From: Bartonella sp. WD12.1
GTDB taxonomy: Bacteria; Pseudomonadota; Alphaproteobacteria; Rhizobiales; Rhizobiaceae
DNA length: 64,000 nt
Direction of reading: 5' to 3'
NCBI RefSeq assembly: GCF_002022415.1
Contig: NZ_MUBG01000001.1
Coordinates: 1,150,001 to 1,214,000, forward strand
The position numbers were made by a program, and so were the translations under genes. Positions 49,733-57,840 of the stretch are shown here, piece after piece. Each line of letters starts with the position of its first letter. Positions within the stretch are counted from its first letter, which is position 1. The notes beneath the pieces were generated by a model that was given only the letters and a program-made list of their open reading frames with translations, had not been told where the DNA came from and ran no database searches.

Positions 49733-50582
49733 TATTGATATGCCATTTTTGGTCTCACGACTTTTTAATGTACCGCATATGCTTGTCCCTACAAAGTTTG
49801 ATGTCATTCTCAATGCTATGACACCACGCCTTTTTGAGGGGAGTAAATTTCCAGTTGGAGCATTTTCCCAAGAGGATCCCCTCTTTCAAGCTCCCCCAGA
49901 GACTTATGTGGTTAAAAATCATGTGGCTATTCTTCCGGTTCATGGCACACTTGTACGTCGTGGTGCATGGCTTAGTGCAGCATCAGGATTAACTTCTTAC
50001 AATGGTTTGCAAGCCTCTTTTCAAGAAGCCATTGAGCAACCTGATGTTCATGCAATTCTATTGGATATTGATAGTGGTGGTGGCGAAGCAGGTGGTGTTT
50101 TTGATTTAGTTGACGAATTTCGTGCGCTTTCACAACAATATAACAAACCCATTTGGGCACATGCTAATGAAGTGGCGTGTTCAGCAGCTTATGCCATTGC
50201 TTGTGCGGCTTCTCAAATCTGGGTTGCACGCACAGGAATTGTTGGATCCATTGGAGTTGTATGCGCTCACCTTGATCAGTCGCGTGCTGATGAAATGGAC
50301 GGATATAAATGGACTTTTGTCTATGAAGGGGATCACAAAGTTCACGGAAATCCTCATGAGCCACTGCCTGATAAAGCCCTTGAAAAGATGCAAGCAGATT
50401 GTGCGCTTTTCTACGACATGTTTGTCAATTTAGTTGCACAAAACAGATCTATGAGTGTTCAAGCGATCCGCGACACGAAAGCAGAGACATTTATAGGCAC
50501 CCAGGCTGTAGAGCTTGGGTTAGCAGATGCGCAAGGCACATTTGCACAAGCTTTGGAAGCTCTAACCGCTTCCATTCAATAA
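49722..50582 (+). CDS. Phage head-maturation protease (S49/SppA-like, lambda gpC)
   Basis: The 286-residue protein has the S49 fold: LLDIDSGGGEAGGVFDLV, the nucleophile serine in EVACSAAYAIACAAS and a conserved Lys in EGDHKVHGNPHEPL that may be the general base. It cuts scaffold and portal during prohead maturation. The start is uncertain: 49677, 49722 and 49740 are all open; 49722 sits just inside the portal 3' end and gives a plausible length. Confidence 0.88.
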   Translation: MKNNIDMPFLVSRLFNVPHMLVPTKFDVILNAMTPRLFEGSKFPVGAFSQEDPLFQAPPETYVVKNHVAILPVHGTLVRRGAWLSAASGLTSYNGLQASFQEAIEQPDVHAILLDIDSGGGEAGGVFDLVDEFRALSQQYNKPIWAHANEVACSAAYAIACAASQIWVARTGIVGSIGVVCAHLDQSRADEMDGYKWTFVYEGDHKVHGNPHEPLPDKALEKMQADCALFYDMFVNLVAQNRSMSVQAIRDTKAETFIGTQAVELGLADAQGTFAQALEALTASIQ

Positions 50583-50617
50583 TCCTGAATATGAAATCAA
50601 ACAAAGGAATTAAATAT

Positions 50618-51049
50618 ATGGTGAATCTATTACGGACAAGATATCGCGCCAAAGATGATGGTGAGCTTTCCACACAATTGCCTGCAGGAGAGGAAAGCGA
50701 AAAGATTGAAGTTTCTGCAGAAGTAAGCGCTGTCGACATTGGTATTAACGCTGAAGTCTTTAATGAAGATAAGGATGCAGGTATTCAAGCGGCACTTGAA
50801 CAAGAAAGAAAGCGTGCTCAGAGCTTTATGACTCTGGAAAAGCAAGCTCAGCGTCTAGGTGTTTCTTTTAATGCCGCACAAGCTATTCAAGATGGTATGA
50901 GCTTAGAGGAAGCAAAGAGCATTATTCTAGCTAATGCTACATCACAAAGCGAATCCTTAGTTGTATCGCCTTATGCACCCCATCCGGAAGGAAATACTCA
51001 GGCAAATATTTATGCAAAATGGGACAAAGTTTGGAGGGCAATACAATGA
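50618..51049 (+). CDS. Phage scaffold-like protein (Nu3 position)
   Basis: The ATG at 50618 follows AAAGGA by 8 bases and gives a 143-residue, charged, mostly helical protein (DAGIQAALEQERKRAQSFMTLEKQAQRL). It lies between the S49 protease and the decoration protein, where lambda carries its internal scaffold Nu3. Its stop overlaps the next start (ATGA). Scaffold function is inferred from position and composition. Confidence 0.6.
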   Translation: MVNLLRTRYRAKDDGELSTQLPAGEESEKIEVSAEVSAVDIGINAEVFNEDKDAGIQAALEQERKRAQSFMTLEKQAQRLGVSFNAAQAIQDGMSLEEAKSIILANATSQSESLVVSPYAPHPEGNTQANIYAKWDKVWRAIQ

Positions 51050-51411
51050 GTAAAGTTTTTTATGAAGGTCCTCATGATAGTGCTTATCTTGGGCGTTACA
51101 ACCCTGACATGTCAAACGAGGAAGTCATCTTTGCAAAAGGATCTGAAATCGCAGCAGGAACCGTTATGGGGCTCGTGACAACAACGGGCAAATATGTGCC
51201 GTTTAACCCTGATGCATCAGATGGCAGTGAAATTCCAGCGGGCATTTCTTATGCCAATGTTGATGTCTCACAAAGCGATCAACGAGCAACGATTACAGTG
51301 CGTTTATGCACGGTAAAAGCATCTGAACTGATATGGCCTGACAAAATTGATGAAGAGAAAAAGCAAGCAGCCATTCAGATCTTAGAAAAAAACAACGTTC
51401 TATTGCGATAG
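51046..51411 (+). CDS. Phage head decoration protein (gpD-like)
   Basis: The 121-residue protein begins MSKVFYEGPHDSAYL and has the beta-rich gpD-like core (AAGTVMGLVTTTGKYVPF, PAGISYANVDVS). It would trim the expanded capsid. The start overlaps the previous stop as ATGA. It immediately precedes the capsid gene. Confidence 0.85.
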   Translation: MSKVFYEGPHDSAYLGRYNPDMSNEEVIFAKGSEIAAGTVMGLVTTTGKYVPFNPDASDGSEIPAGISYANVDVSQSDQRATITVRLCTVKASELIWPDKIDEEKKQAAIQILEKNNVLLR

Positions 51412-51424
51412 GAGACATACAAAT

Positions 51425-52501
51425 ATGGATATAAGTTTTTTTAATCACAATGCTTTCTCAATGGTGACAATGATGAAAGCAATTGAAAATTATGCGTTTA
51501 AACCTGATCTGATTGGCTCACTTAACCTTTTTGAGGAAGTTGAGACAAACAAGACAACGGTTGGAATTGAGAGACGTGACAACAAATTATCACTCATTCC
51601 AACGAGTAAACGCGGCGCACCTTTAATAGAAGCTGATAGAGATAGTCGCAACGTTCGGTTTTTTCCAACAATACGTATTGCTAAAAGCGACACAATAAAG
51701 GCGGAAGAAATTCAAGACCGCCGAGAGTTTGGTACAGAAGACCAGCTTGAAACAGCGATGAAATTTATCGCTAAAAGGCAAAAGAATCTGATTGGGGAAA
51801 TTGAACTGACCTGGGAAAATATGCAGCTTGGAGCTATTCAAGGTATTGTTCTCGATGCTGATGGATCAGTGCTTTATGATTGGTATAAGGAATGGGGGAT
51901 CACACCACCAGAGCCTATTGATTTTAAACTAAATGAGGACACAACCGATGTTTCTTATATGGTTAATCAAATTCGCATCAAGATGGTTAAAGCTTCAGGC
52001 AATACATTTTCCACTCGTTCACGAATTATTGGGTTTTGTGGAGATGAATTCTTTTTCAAGTTAAAAAATCACAAAACAATTCGTGAAACTTATCTCAACA
52101 CATCTTTAGCACAAACATTAAATAGTACAGCAGGTATCGCAACGCCTGGAGCTATTGAATTAGGAAGCTTTGGAAGTTTTGATTTTGCTGGTGCGACGTT
52201 TGTTAATTACTGCAACATTCATGATTATAATATGAATACTAAATCCAAGACAAAACGAAGCATAGGTATTAAGCCTGATGAATGTCAATTTGTTCCTGTT
52301 AATGTGCCTGGTGTATTCCAAAAAACATTTGCTCCGGGTGAAAGTTGGAAGGTTGTTAATACAGTCGGTAAACCTCTTTATCCTACACTTGTTATAGATC
52401 GCGATAATGACGCGTGGGTGAGAGCTGAAGTATACAGTTATCCACTCTTCATTTGCGCGCGTCCTGAAATGCTTTTCAAAGCAACAGTGAAAGCACAATA
52501 A
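51425..52501 (+). CDS. Major capsid protein, gpE family, copy 1
   Basis: The 358-residue protein has the lambda gpE layout: MDISFFNHNAFSMVTMMKAI at the start, DRDSRNVRFFPTIRIAKSD, WENMQLGAIQGIVLDADGSV, then C-terminal GVFQKTFAPGESW and YPLFICARPEMLFKA. A clearly paralogous gene follows at 52641. A 41-codon gene fragment sits between them. This copy shows no frame damage. Confidence 0.9.
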   Translation: MDISFFNHNAFSMVTMMKAIENYAFKPDLIGSLNLFEEVETNKTTVGIERRDNKLSLIPTSKRGAPLIEADRDSRNVRFFPTIRIAKSDTIKAEEIQDRREFGTEDQLETAMKFIAKRQKNLIGEIELTWENMQLGAIQGIVLDADGSVLYDWYKEWGITPPEPIDFKLNEDTTDVSYMVNQIRIKMVKASGNTFSTRSRIIGFCGDEFFFKLKNHKTIRETYLNTSLAQTLNSTAGIATPGAIELGSFGSFDFAGATFVNYCNIHDYNMNTKSKTKRSIGIKPDECQFVPVNVPGVFQKTFAPGESWKVVNTVGKPLYPTLVIDRDNDAWVRAEVYSYPLFICARPEMLFKATVKAQ

Positions 52502-52502
52502 A

Positions 52503-52628
52503 ATGCAATGGCACGGGCTGCTCAGTCAAATGATAGAAGATGTACGTGACACTTTTGGGCAGCCCATTATCTATACACAAAAGAAAACAGGACAATCTTT
52601 TCATATCACAGCGATTTATAGCATATAG
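52503..52628 (+). pseudogene. Truncated copy of the FII-like attachment gene
   Basis: The 41-codon frame (MQWHGLLSQMIEDVRDTF, ending in ITAIYSI) matches the first 41 codons of the gene at 53695 almost exactly, then diverges and stops at TAG, where the full gene continues with AAGCACGCAG. It marks the junction of a tandem duplication with the capsid gene. Confidence 0.85.
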
Positions 52629-52640
52629 GATAGTGCAAAT

Positions 52641-53693
52641 ATGAATATGGATTTTTTTAATCAAGATGCTTTTTCACGGGTAGAAATGACGAAAGCGCTT
52701 GAAAACTATGAGTTTAAGCCAGGTCTGATTGGCTCCCTTAATCTTTTTGAAGAAGTTAAATCAACAAGAAAAGTAGTTAATATTAAGAGATATAAGTTAT
52801 CACTTATTCAAACAAGTCAACGCAGTATGCCTTTGCGGGAAGCTGATAGAGATGTCTGTCGATATTTTGAAACAACACGTATTGCTAAAGGCTACACTAT
52901 ATCATCAGAAGAAATCCAAAACTGGTTTGCATTTGGTACAGAAGACAAACTCGAAACAGCGGTGAAATTTATCGCTAAAAGACAAAAGAAGCTGATTGAA
53001 GAAATTGAGCTTACTTGGGAAAATATGCAGCTTGGAGCTATCCAAGGTGTTGTTCTTGATGCTGATGGATCAGTGCTTTATGATTGGTATAAAGAATGGG
53101 AAATCACACCACCAGAGCCTATTGATTTTAAACTAAATGAGGACACAACAGATGTCGCAGATGTAGTTGATCAAGTCGTCACCAATATGGTGGAAGCATC
53201 AAGTGGTGCATTTTCTGATCGTTCACGGATTGTTGGGCTTTGTGGATATGAATTCTTTTCAAAATTAAAAAATCACAAAACAGTTCGTGAAATCTACTTG
53301 GCACAAAGATTAAACAGTGCAAAAGGTATTTCAGAGCTCGGTGCTATTGGATTTGGATTCTTTGATAGTTTTGATTTTGCAGGTGTAACTTTCATCAATT
53401 GTCGTAATATTGGTAACTATAACGTGGACACTAAATCTAATGCAGAACGAAGCATAGGAATCAAACCTGATGAATGTCAATTTGTTCCTGTTAATGTACC
53501 TGGTGTATTCCAAAAAACCTTTGCTCCAGGTGAAAGTTGGGAGTTTGCTAATAGAATAGGTAAATCTCTTTATACGATGCTTATTGTAGATCGTGAACGC
53601 AATGCATGGGTGAGACCTGAGGTATACAGTTACCCACTCTTCATTTGTACACGCCCTGAAATGCTCTTCAAGGCAGTAGTGAAGGCGCAATAA
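52641..53693 (+). CDS. Major capsid protein, gpE family, copy 2
   Basis: The 350-residue paralogue of the gene at 51425 begins MNMDFFNQDAFSRVEMTKAL and keeps WENMQLGAIQG, VLDADGSVLYDWYKEWE and the C-terminal GVFQKTFAPGESW and CTRPEMLFKA segments. It differs from copy 1 at many positions, with clusters near residues 40-80 and 170-250, so it is not a fresh duplicate. Both copies could be made, giving mixed or alternative capsids. Confidence 0.9.
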   Translation: MNMDFFNQDAFSRVEMTKALENYEFKPGLIGSLNLFEEVKSTRKVVNIKRYKLSLIQTSQRSMPLREADRDVCRYFETTRIAKGYTISSEEIQNWFAFGTEDKLETAVKFIAKRQKKLIEEIELTWENMQLGAIQGVVLDADGSVLYDWYKEWEITPPEPIDFKLNEDTTDVADVVDQVVTNMVEASSGAFSDRSRIVGLCGYEFFSKLKNHKTVREIYLAQRLNSAKGISELGAIGFGFFDSFDFAGVTFINCRNIGNYNVDTKSNAERSIGIKPDECQFVPVNVPGVFQKTFAPGESWEFANRIGKSLYTMLIVDRERNAWVRPEVYSYPLFICTRPEMLFKAVVKAQ

Positions 53694-53694
53694 A

Positions 53695-54039
53695 ATGCAA
53701 TGGCATGGGCTGCTCAGTCAAATGATTGAAGATGTACGTGACACTTTTGGGCAGCCCGTGATCTATACGCGAAAGAAAACAGCACAATCTTTTCATATCA
53801 CAGCGATTTACAGCATTAAGCACGCAGAACAAGAAGCGGGGGGAAGAATCAAAACAACAATCCCAAGAAAAGAACTTGATGTCTGTATCAACGATATTGG
53901 TGGAGTACAACCTGAACTCGGAGATCATATTGTTTTGCTTGCTTCCCAGGAGAATTTTTCTGTCGCAAATGTACAAGCCTCAGAATCAAATATGTACAAG
54001 CTTATCCTACGTGAGGAATCTGTGTCTAATGTGAAATAA
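53695..54039 (+). CDS. Lambda FII-like head-tail attachment protein
   Basis: The 114-residue protein (MIEDVRDTFGQPVIYTRKK, IPRKELDVCINDIGGVQPELGD) has the length and position of lambda FII, which forms the junction between head and tail. A truncated copy lies at 52503. It starts 1 base after the second capsid stop. Assignment is by position and length rather than a strong motif. Confidence 0.65.
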   Translation: MQWHGLLSQMIEDVRDTFGQPVIYTRKKTAQSFHITAIYSIKHAEQEAGGRIKTTIPRKELDVCINDIGGVQPELGDHIVLLASQENFSVANVQASESNMYKLILREESVSNVK

Positions 54040-54108
54040 ATATCTTAATTACTTTCCCATCTTCATAGATAGGAAGGTAGCAAATACATAAGACATCAAT
54101 GAAAGAAA

Positions 54109-54426
54109 CTACAGTTTAGAAGAAATATATCTATTTAAACTCACACCATTTTCAGCAGCTTGAATTGCTAATTGTCTGTGGAGTTCTGGTGGTATTCTTA
54201 ACTGAAATTTACCACTATATTTTACATGTGATAAAGGTACAGGAACATCCTCTCCACTGCGTTGCATGTCCTCAACAACTTCTGTAACGAGGTTCATAAT
54301 ACCCTTTAAAGCATTCTCTGCTTTAACATCTAACCATGAAAGAGAAGGAAATTCAGCACATAAACCAACATATTCCTCATCTTCTTGCGACCACAAAACA
54401 CGATACGTATAATGATTATTGTTCAT
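54109..54426 (-). CDS. hicB: HicB-type antitoxin, second module
   Basis: The 105-residue protein has the N-terminal HicB fold (YRVLWSQEDEEYVGLCAEFPSLSW) and a C-terminal ribbon-helix-helix (FQLRIPPELHRQLAIQAAENGVSLNRYI). It overlaps the upstream hicA-like gene, which is broken by an in-frame stop, so this antitoxin may be an orphan. Its direction is opposite to the phage genes. Confidence 0.87.
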   Translation of the reverse strand: MNNNHYTYRVLWSQEDEEYVGLCAEFPSLSWLDVKAENALKGIMNLVTEVVEDMQRSGEDVPVPLSHVKYSGKFQLRIPPELHRQLAIQAAENGVSLNRYISSKL

Positions 54427-54670
54427 GCTTTATCCTTTCTATCGCTTGTAAGATTTGTTTGACTTGATAAGCTTTTGCTTTGTTACCAGAACTTTTTTGA
54501 ATATTCACACGAGGATCTCCAAACCACGGGGTTTAAAAAACAAAATGGCTTGAACCATTGTTTCGCGGTTCTCCAAAGAAATGTCTACATACAGCCAACA
54601 AATCTGAAAACTTTATGTTTTTTGGTGATGTTTTCATCAAGTTGACTATTTTTTCAATTTTATGACTCAT
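54416..54670 (-). pseudogene. hicA: hicA toxin gene with in-frame nonsense codon
   Basis: The frame starts at 54670 (MSHKIEKIVNLMKTSPKNIK) and continues for 84 codons, ending 11 bases inside hicB, but codon 46 is TAA (54535-54533). The preceding GSSHFVF holds the conserved histidine; after the stop, TPWFGDPRVNIQK continues in frame. A single A to T change in an AAA codon would explain it. The toxin is therefore truncated after about half its length and is presumably inactive. Confidence 0.85.
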
Positions 54671-54759
54671 AATTTTATATATAATATCACTATTGATACT
54701 AATCAATGCTTTTCATAGTTTTCAACTGATATTGCTTAAAAAGGAGATCGATTCTTTAA

Positions 54760-55041
54760 TCATAAATCAAGTTTAGAATGAGAACCAAGACGTACCAAAA
54801 CCAATCTATCCTGACTGATTAAACGATAAATCAATACCAAATCAGGTCGAATATGGCAGTCTCGGTAATCACTCCAATTTCCGGTTAATGCATGATCACA
54901 ATGCCGCGGTTCTAACGGTTGGTCATTGGCTAATGCTTCAATAATTTTGCGCAAATCACTCTCTAAAAGGTGGCGATGCCTTCCTTTCATTTCACGCTTG
55001 AAATCACGTTTGAAAATAGTAGTACGCTCAATCGTCCGCAT
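54760..55041 (-). CDS. RelE/YafQ-family mRNA interferase toxin
   Basis: Starting at 55041 (MRTIERTTIFKRDFKREMKG), the 93-residue protein has the YafQ pattern: RHRHLLESDLRKIIEAL, then LTGNWSDYRDCHIRPDLVLIY and VLVRLGSHSKL, where His and Arg residues line the active site. It cleaves ribosome-bound mRNA. Its start overlaps the antitoxin end by 14 bases. Confidence 0.88.
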   Translation of the reverse strand: MRTIERTTIFKRDFKREMKGRHRHLLESDLRKIIEALANDQPLEPRHCDHALTGNWSDYRDCHIRPDLVLIYRLISQDRLVLVRLGSHSKLDL

Positions 55042-55291
55042 ACAAATCATCAAATAGTTCGTCTACTGAATTAAACTTTTTTAAACCACCTGTTTCGAGT
55101 TCAGCAAAGGCTTCCAATGTTTTTGCATTAGGTTGAAACAACACTGATGGAATAGCTTTATCTTGCGCGATACGGGTCATCAATACTCTAACCACATCAC
55201 TTACTGACAAACCCGACGCTTGAATGACCTGACTAGCTACATTCTGAATATCTTCTGGAACACGTGCTTGAACCATACGACTAGTAACCAT
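55028..55291 (-). CDS. DinJ/RelB-family antitoxin
   Basis: The 87-residue frame from 55291 (MVTSRMVQARVPEDIQ) has a ribbon-helix-helix DNA-binding part (ASQVIQASGLSVSDVVRVLMTRI) and an acidic C-terminus (NSVDELFDDLYADD). It pairs with the YafQ-like toxin downstream. Clear inverted repeats lie upstream (55312-55342). Confidence 0.87.
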   Translation of the reverse strand: MVTSRMVQARVPEDIQNVASQVIQASGLSVSDVVRVLMTRIAQDKAIPSVLFQPNAKTLEAFAELETGGLKKFNSVDELFDDLYADD

Positions 55292-55311
55292 AACAGTCTC
55301 TCCTAACTCAT

Positions 55312-55342
55312 TTGTATTGCACTGTAATACAATATAATACAA
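55312..55342. promoter_or_regulatory. Inverted-repeat operator upstream of the RelB-like antitoxin
   Basis: TTGTATT at 55312-55318 is followed by AATACAA at 55326-55332 and again at 55336-55342, a set of half-sites of one sequence. They lie about 20 bases upstream of the antitoxin start and are likely its autoregulatory operator. Confidence 0.5.
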
Positions 55343-55426
55343 TTAATGTTTAATTTCAAACACAGAGTTGTCTTGTTATTTTAACAGAAAATACTTTTAC
55401 CTATTGACAATATAACAGGAGTTAAG

Positions 55427-55948
55427 ATGCATCCACGAGATACATTAAGAGAGACGTTTGTTGAGTTGATTAAGGTTGGCAAGACAGCGGCTGGTGATGA
55501 AGTTTACAATATGCGAAACTTTAATTTCTCTACTGGAGATCACCCGTTCATTAATGTGTCGACCCCAAACGAAACGATAGAAGATGGGCACGATTATGGG
55601 GCAAGACGACGTATTTTAACGGTTGATGTTGAATGCTATGACACAAGAGACAATGGAGCACGTTTTGTTGATCAATTAGCCTGGGAAATAGAAACGATTT
55701 TCCATAGCAACCCCAGTCTCAACAACACAGTTGAAAACTGTCGTTTACAAAACATAGCCATGGCCTTTGGTGATAATGGCTCCTTAGCATTGCATGGTTC
55801 CATTTTAACCTTTGAAGTCACTTATGTAACCAATATCCCTCCTGAAGAAGAAGGCGCTGTCTTTTTTGAACCTTGTGTAGGCTTTGATCCCGATACAGGG
55901 CCTAACAATGAGGATAAATATCAAACCACTGGAAATTCCCCATGTTAG
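55427..55948 (+). CDS. Phage tail completion-type protein (gpU position)
   Basis: The 173-residue protein (LIKVGKTAAGDEVYNMRNF, then TVDVECYDTRDNGARFVDQLAWEIETIF) has a beta-rich fold of a tail terminator and sits between FII-like and baseplate genes, where a tail completion protein is expected. It overlaps the gpV gene by 7 bases. Assignment is by position and general resemblance. Confidence 0.6.
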   Translation: MHPRDTLRETFVELIKVGKTAAGDEVYNMRNFNFSTGDHPFINVSTPNETIEDGHDYGARRRILTVDVECYDTRDNGARFVDQLAWEIETIFHSNPSLNNTVENCRLQNIAMAFGDNGSLALHGSILTFEVTYVTNIPPEEEGAVFFEPCVGFDPDTGPNNEDKYQTTGNSPC

Positions 55949-56679
55949 AGCGGCGTGATAGCGAAATCACAGATTTAAAAAGGCGTGTGGCCAATATGGT
56001 TATGGTGGGCAAGATTAGCCACGTTGATCATAAAAACGCACGCTATCGTGTTCAAAGCGGTCATATTGTAAGTGATTGGATTCCAGATACACAGGCCCGT
56101 GCAGGAAAAACTCGTTCCTATGAAGGACGTGATGTGGGTGAGCAAGTTATTGTCCTTTCCACATCAGGTGATTTATCACAAGGGATGATTATTGGCTCTA
56201 TTCATACAGATGCCAATCAAGCAGCTGATAAGGGCAATATCCATACAACCATATACCCTGATGGCACAACGGTTGAATATGACGATGAGACAAGCACTTA
56301 CTCATTGACGATTAAGTCAGAAGGCAAATTCATTTTAACGATATCCGACGGCGTTTCCATGAAAGGTGAAGGAGGTGAATTAGAAATCACCGCTCCAGAG
56401 GGCATAAAGATTATTTCAGAAAGTGATATGACTTTAAAAGCAGATGGAAACATGACACTGGAGGCAGAGGGAGATGTTTCTATCAAATCAAGTGATGGGG
56501 TTTCTCTTGAGTCAGGCAGTCATATGTCCCTTAAATCAAGTAGTGGCACCTCTCTCAAAGCGGGTGGTGAGGTGTCTGTTAAATCAAGTGGGTTAAAGCA
56601 TAATAGTGTTAACGTCGGAAGTGGCCATAAACACCCTGGTGTTACATCTGGTAATGCTATGACGGGAGGCCCCATTTGA
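55942..56679 (+). CDS. P2 gpV-like baseplate assembly/spike protein
   Basis: The 245-residue protein has the OB-fold start of gpV (VGKISHVDHKNARYRVQSG) and a C-terminal triple-stranded beta-helix spike made of short repeats (VSIKSSDGVSLESGSHMSL...). The end carries GSGHKHPGV, an H-x-H pair that in P2-type spikes can hold an iron ion at the tip. It punctures the host membrane at infection. Confidence 0.88.
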   Translation: MLERRDSEITDLKRRVANMVMVGKISHVDHKNARYRVQSGHIVSDWIPDTQARAGKTRSYEGRDVGEQVIVLSTSGDLSQGMIIGSIHTDANQAADKGNIHTTIYPDGTTVEYDDETSTYSLTIKSEGKFILTISDGVSMKGEGGELEITAPEGIKIISESDMTLKADGNMTLEAEGDVSIKSSDGVSLESGSHMSLKSSSGTSLKAGGEVSVKSSGLKHNSVNVGSGHKHPGVTSGNAMTGGPI

Positions 56680-57017
56680 GTGTAGGAATGAATTGTCAGA
56701 CAGGCAAATCCATGGTCGGAGTTGATCACTTGCGTCAGTCCATCATAGATATTTTAACGACACGGATAGGAACACGGGTTATGCGTCGTGATTATGGATC
56801 ACGTGTTCTTGATCTGATTGATGATCCAGTCAATGAAACCTTTAAGGTTGCCATTTATGCAGCTGTTGCAGAGGCTTTAGATAGATGGGAGCCTCGTTTA
56901 AAGCTTCAACAAGTGAATTTAACTTCTGTTGAACCGGGAAAAGTTTCCATGTTTTTTGAAGGAATTTACATCCCTTCAGGAAAGCCAATCACTATGGAAG
57001 GATTGCAGATAGGATGA
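56676..57017 (+). CDS. Baseplate wedge protein, gp25/gpW family
   Basis: The 113-residue protein has the gp25 core (LRQSIIDILTTRIGTRVMRRDYGSRVL). The TTG at 56676 follows GGGAGG with 9-base spacing and is preferred over ATG 56688, whose GGA is too close. The P2 name is gpW, not the lambda head-joining gpW present at 47967. It overlaps gpV and gpJ genes by 4 bases each. Confidence 0.86.
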   Translation: MSVGMNCQTGKSMVGVDHLRQSIIDILTTRIGTRVMRRDYGSRVLDLIDDPVNETFKVAIYAAVAEALDRWEPRLKLQQVNLTSVEPGKVSMFFEGIYIPSGKPITMEGLQIG

Positions 57018-57838
57018 ATGAGGATTTCATAAAACCAGAAATCATTCCAGAGCTTTCTATTGAAGAAATACGTGCTGCTTGTCTTGAGAGTTTAAAACAG
57101 CTTTTACCCAATTACACACCTTTGGAAAGTGATCCAGCGGTTAAAATCATTGAGGTTGCAAGTTACAGAGAGTTTTTATTAAGGCAGCGTATTAATGAGG
57201 CTGCACGCAACACTGTTCTTGATTTTGCAAAGGGGGAAGCTCTTGATGCTTTGGGTGAGTGGCATGGTGTTGAACGCTTAGAAGGTGAAAGCGATGACAA
57301 CTATCGTGAACGCATTAAGCTTCGTGTACGGGCTGGTAAAGGGGGTGGAACAGAGCCTTATTATAGGTATTTCGCCTTATCAGCAGATAATCGTGTGAAG
57401 GATGCGGTCATTTATCGAAAAGGAAGAAATCCTACCATTCACGTGGCTATTTTTGGCAAGAATGAGCAAGGAACAGCGAGTGAGGAATTATTACAAAGAG
57501 TCAAAGAAGTGCTGACGGATAAAAGTGTGATTATGACCAATGATACCATTGAAGTTCACGCTGCAGTGACAAAGGTTTTAGATTTAGAAGCAGATGTTTG
57601 GCTCTTACCTGAAATCTCTTTAGAGATCTTAACCCAAATGGAAGCAAATTTACGGGCAGCTTGGAAGAAAGAGCAAGCCCTTGGTCGTGAGTTGAGTTCA
57701 TCATGGTGGATTTCAAAACTGATGATCCCTGGTGTGCAAAAAGTCATTGCTGTTAACCCAACAAATGATATTGCCGTCTCCAGTGAAGAGGTTTTAGCCA
57801 TTGGTAAAGTAACACTCAATTTCAAAGGGCGTCTATAG
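57014..57838 (+). CDS. P2 gpJ-like baseplate protein
   Basis: The 274-residue protein contains the baseplate_J pattern: ESDPAVKIIEVASYREFLLRQRINEA, ALDALGEWHGVERLEGESD, and RIKLRVRAGKGGGTEPYYRYFALSA. It forms the rim of the baseplate together with gp25 and gpI. Order V-W-J-I is standard P2. Confidence 0.9.
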   Translation: MNEDFIKPEIIPELSIEEIRAACLESLKQLLPNYTPLESDPAVKIIEVASYREFLLRQRINEAARNTVLDFAKGEALDALGEWHGVERLEGESDDNYRERIKLRVRAGKGGGTEPYYRYFALSADNRVKDAVIYRKGRNPTIHVAIFGKNEQGTASEELLQRVKEVLTDKSVIMTNDTIEVHAAVTKVLDLEADVWLLPEISLEILTQMEANLRAAWKKEQALGRELSSSWWISKLMIPGVQKVIAVNPTNDIAVSSEEVLAIGKVTLNFKGRL

Positions 57839-57840
57839 TA

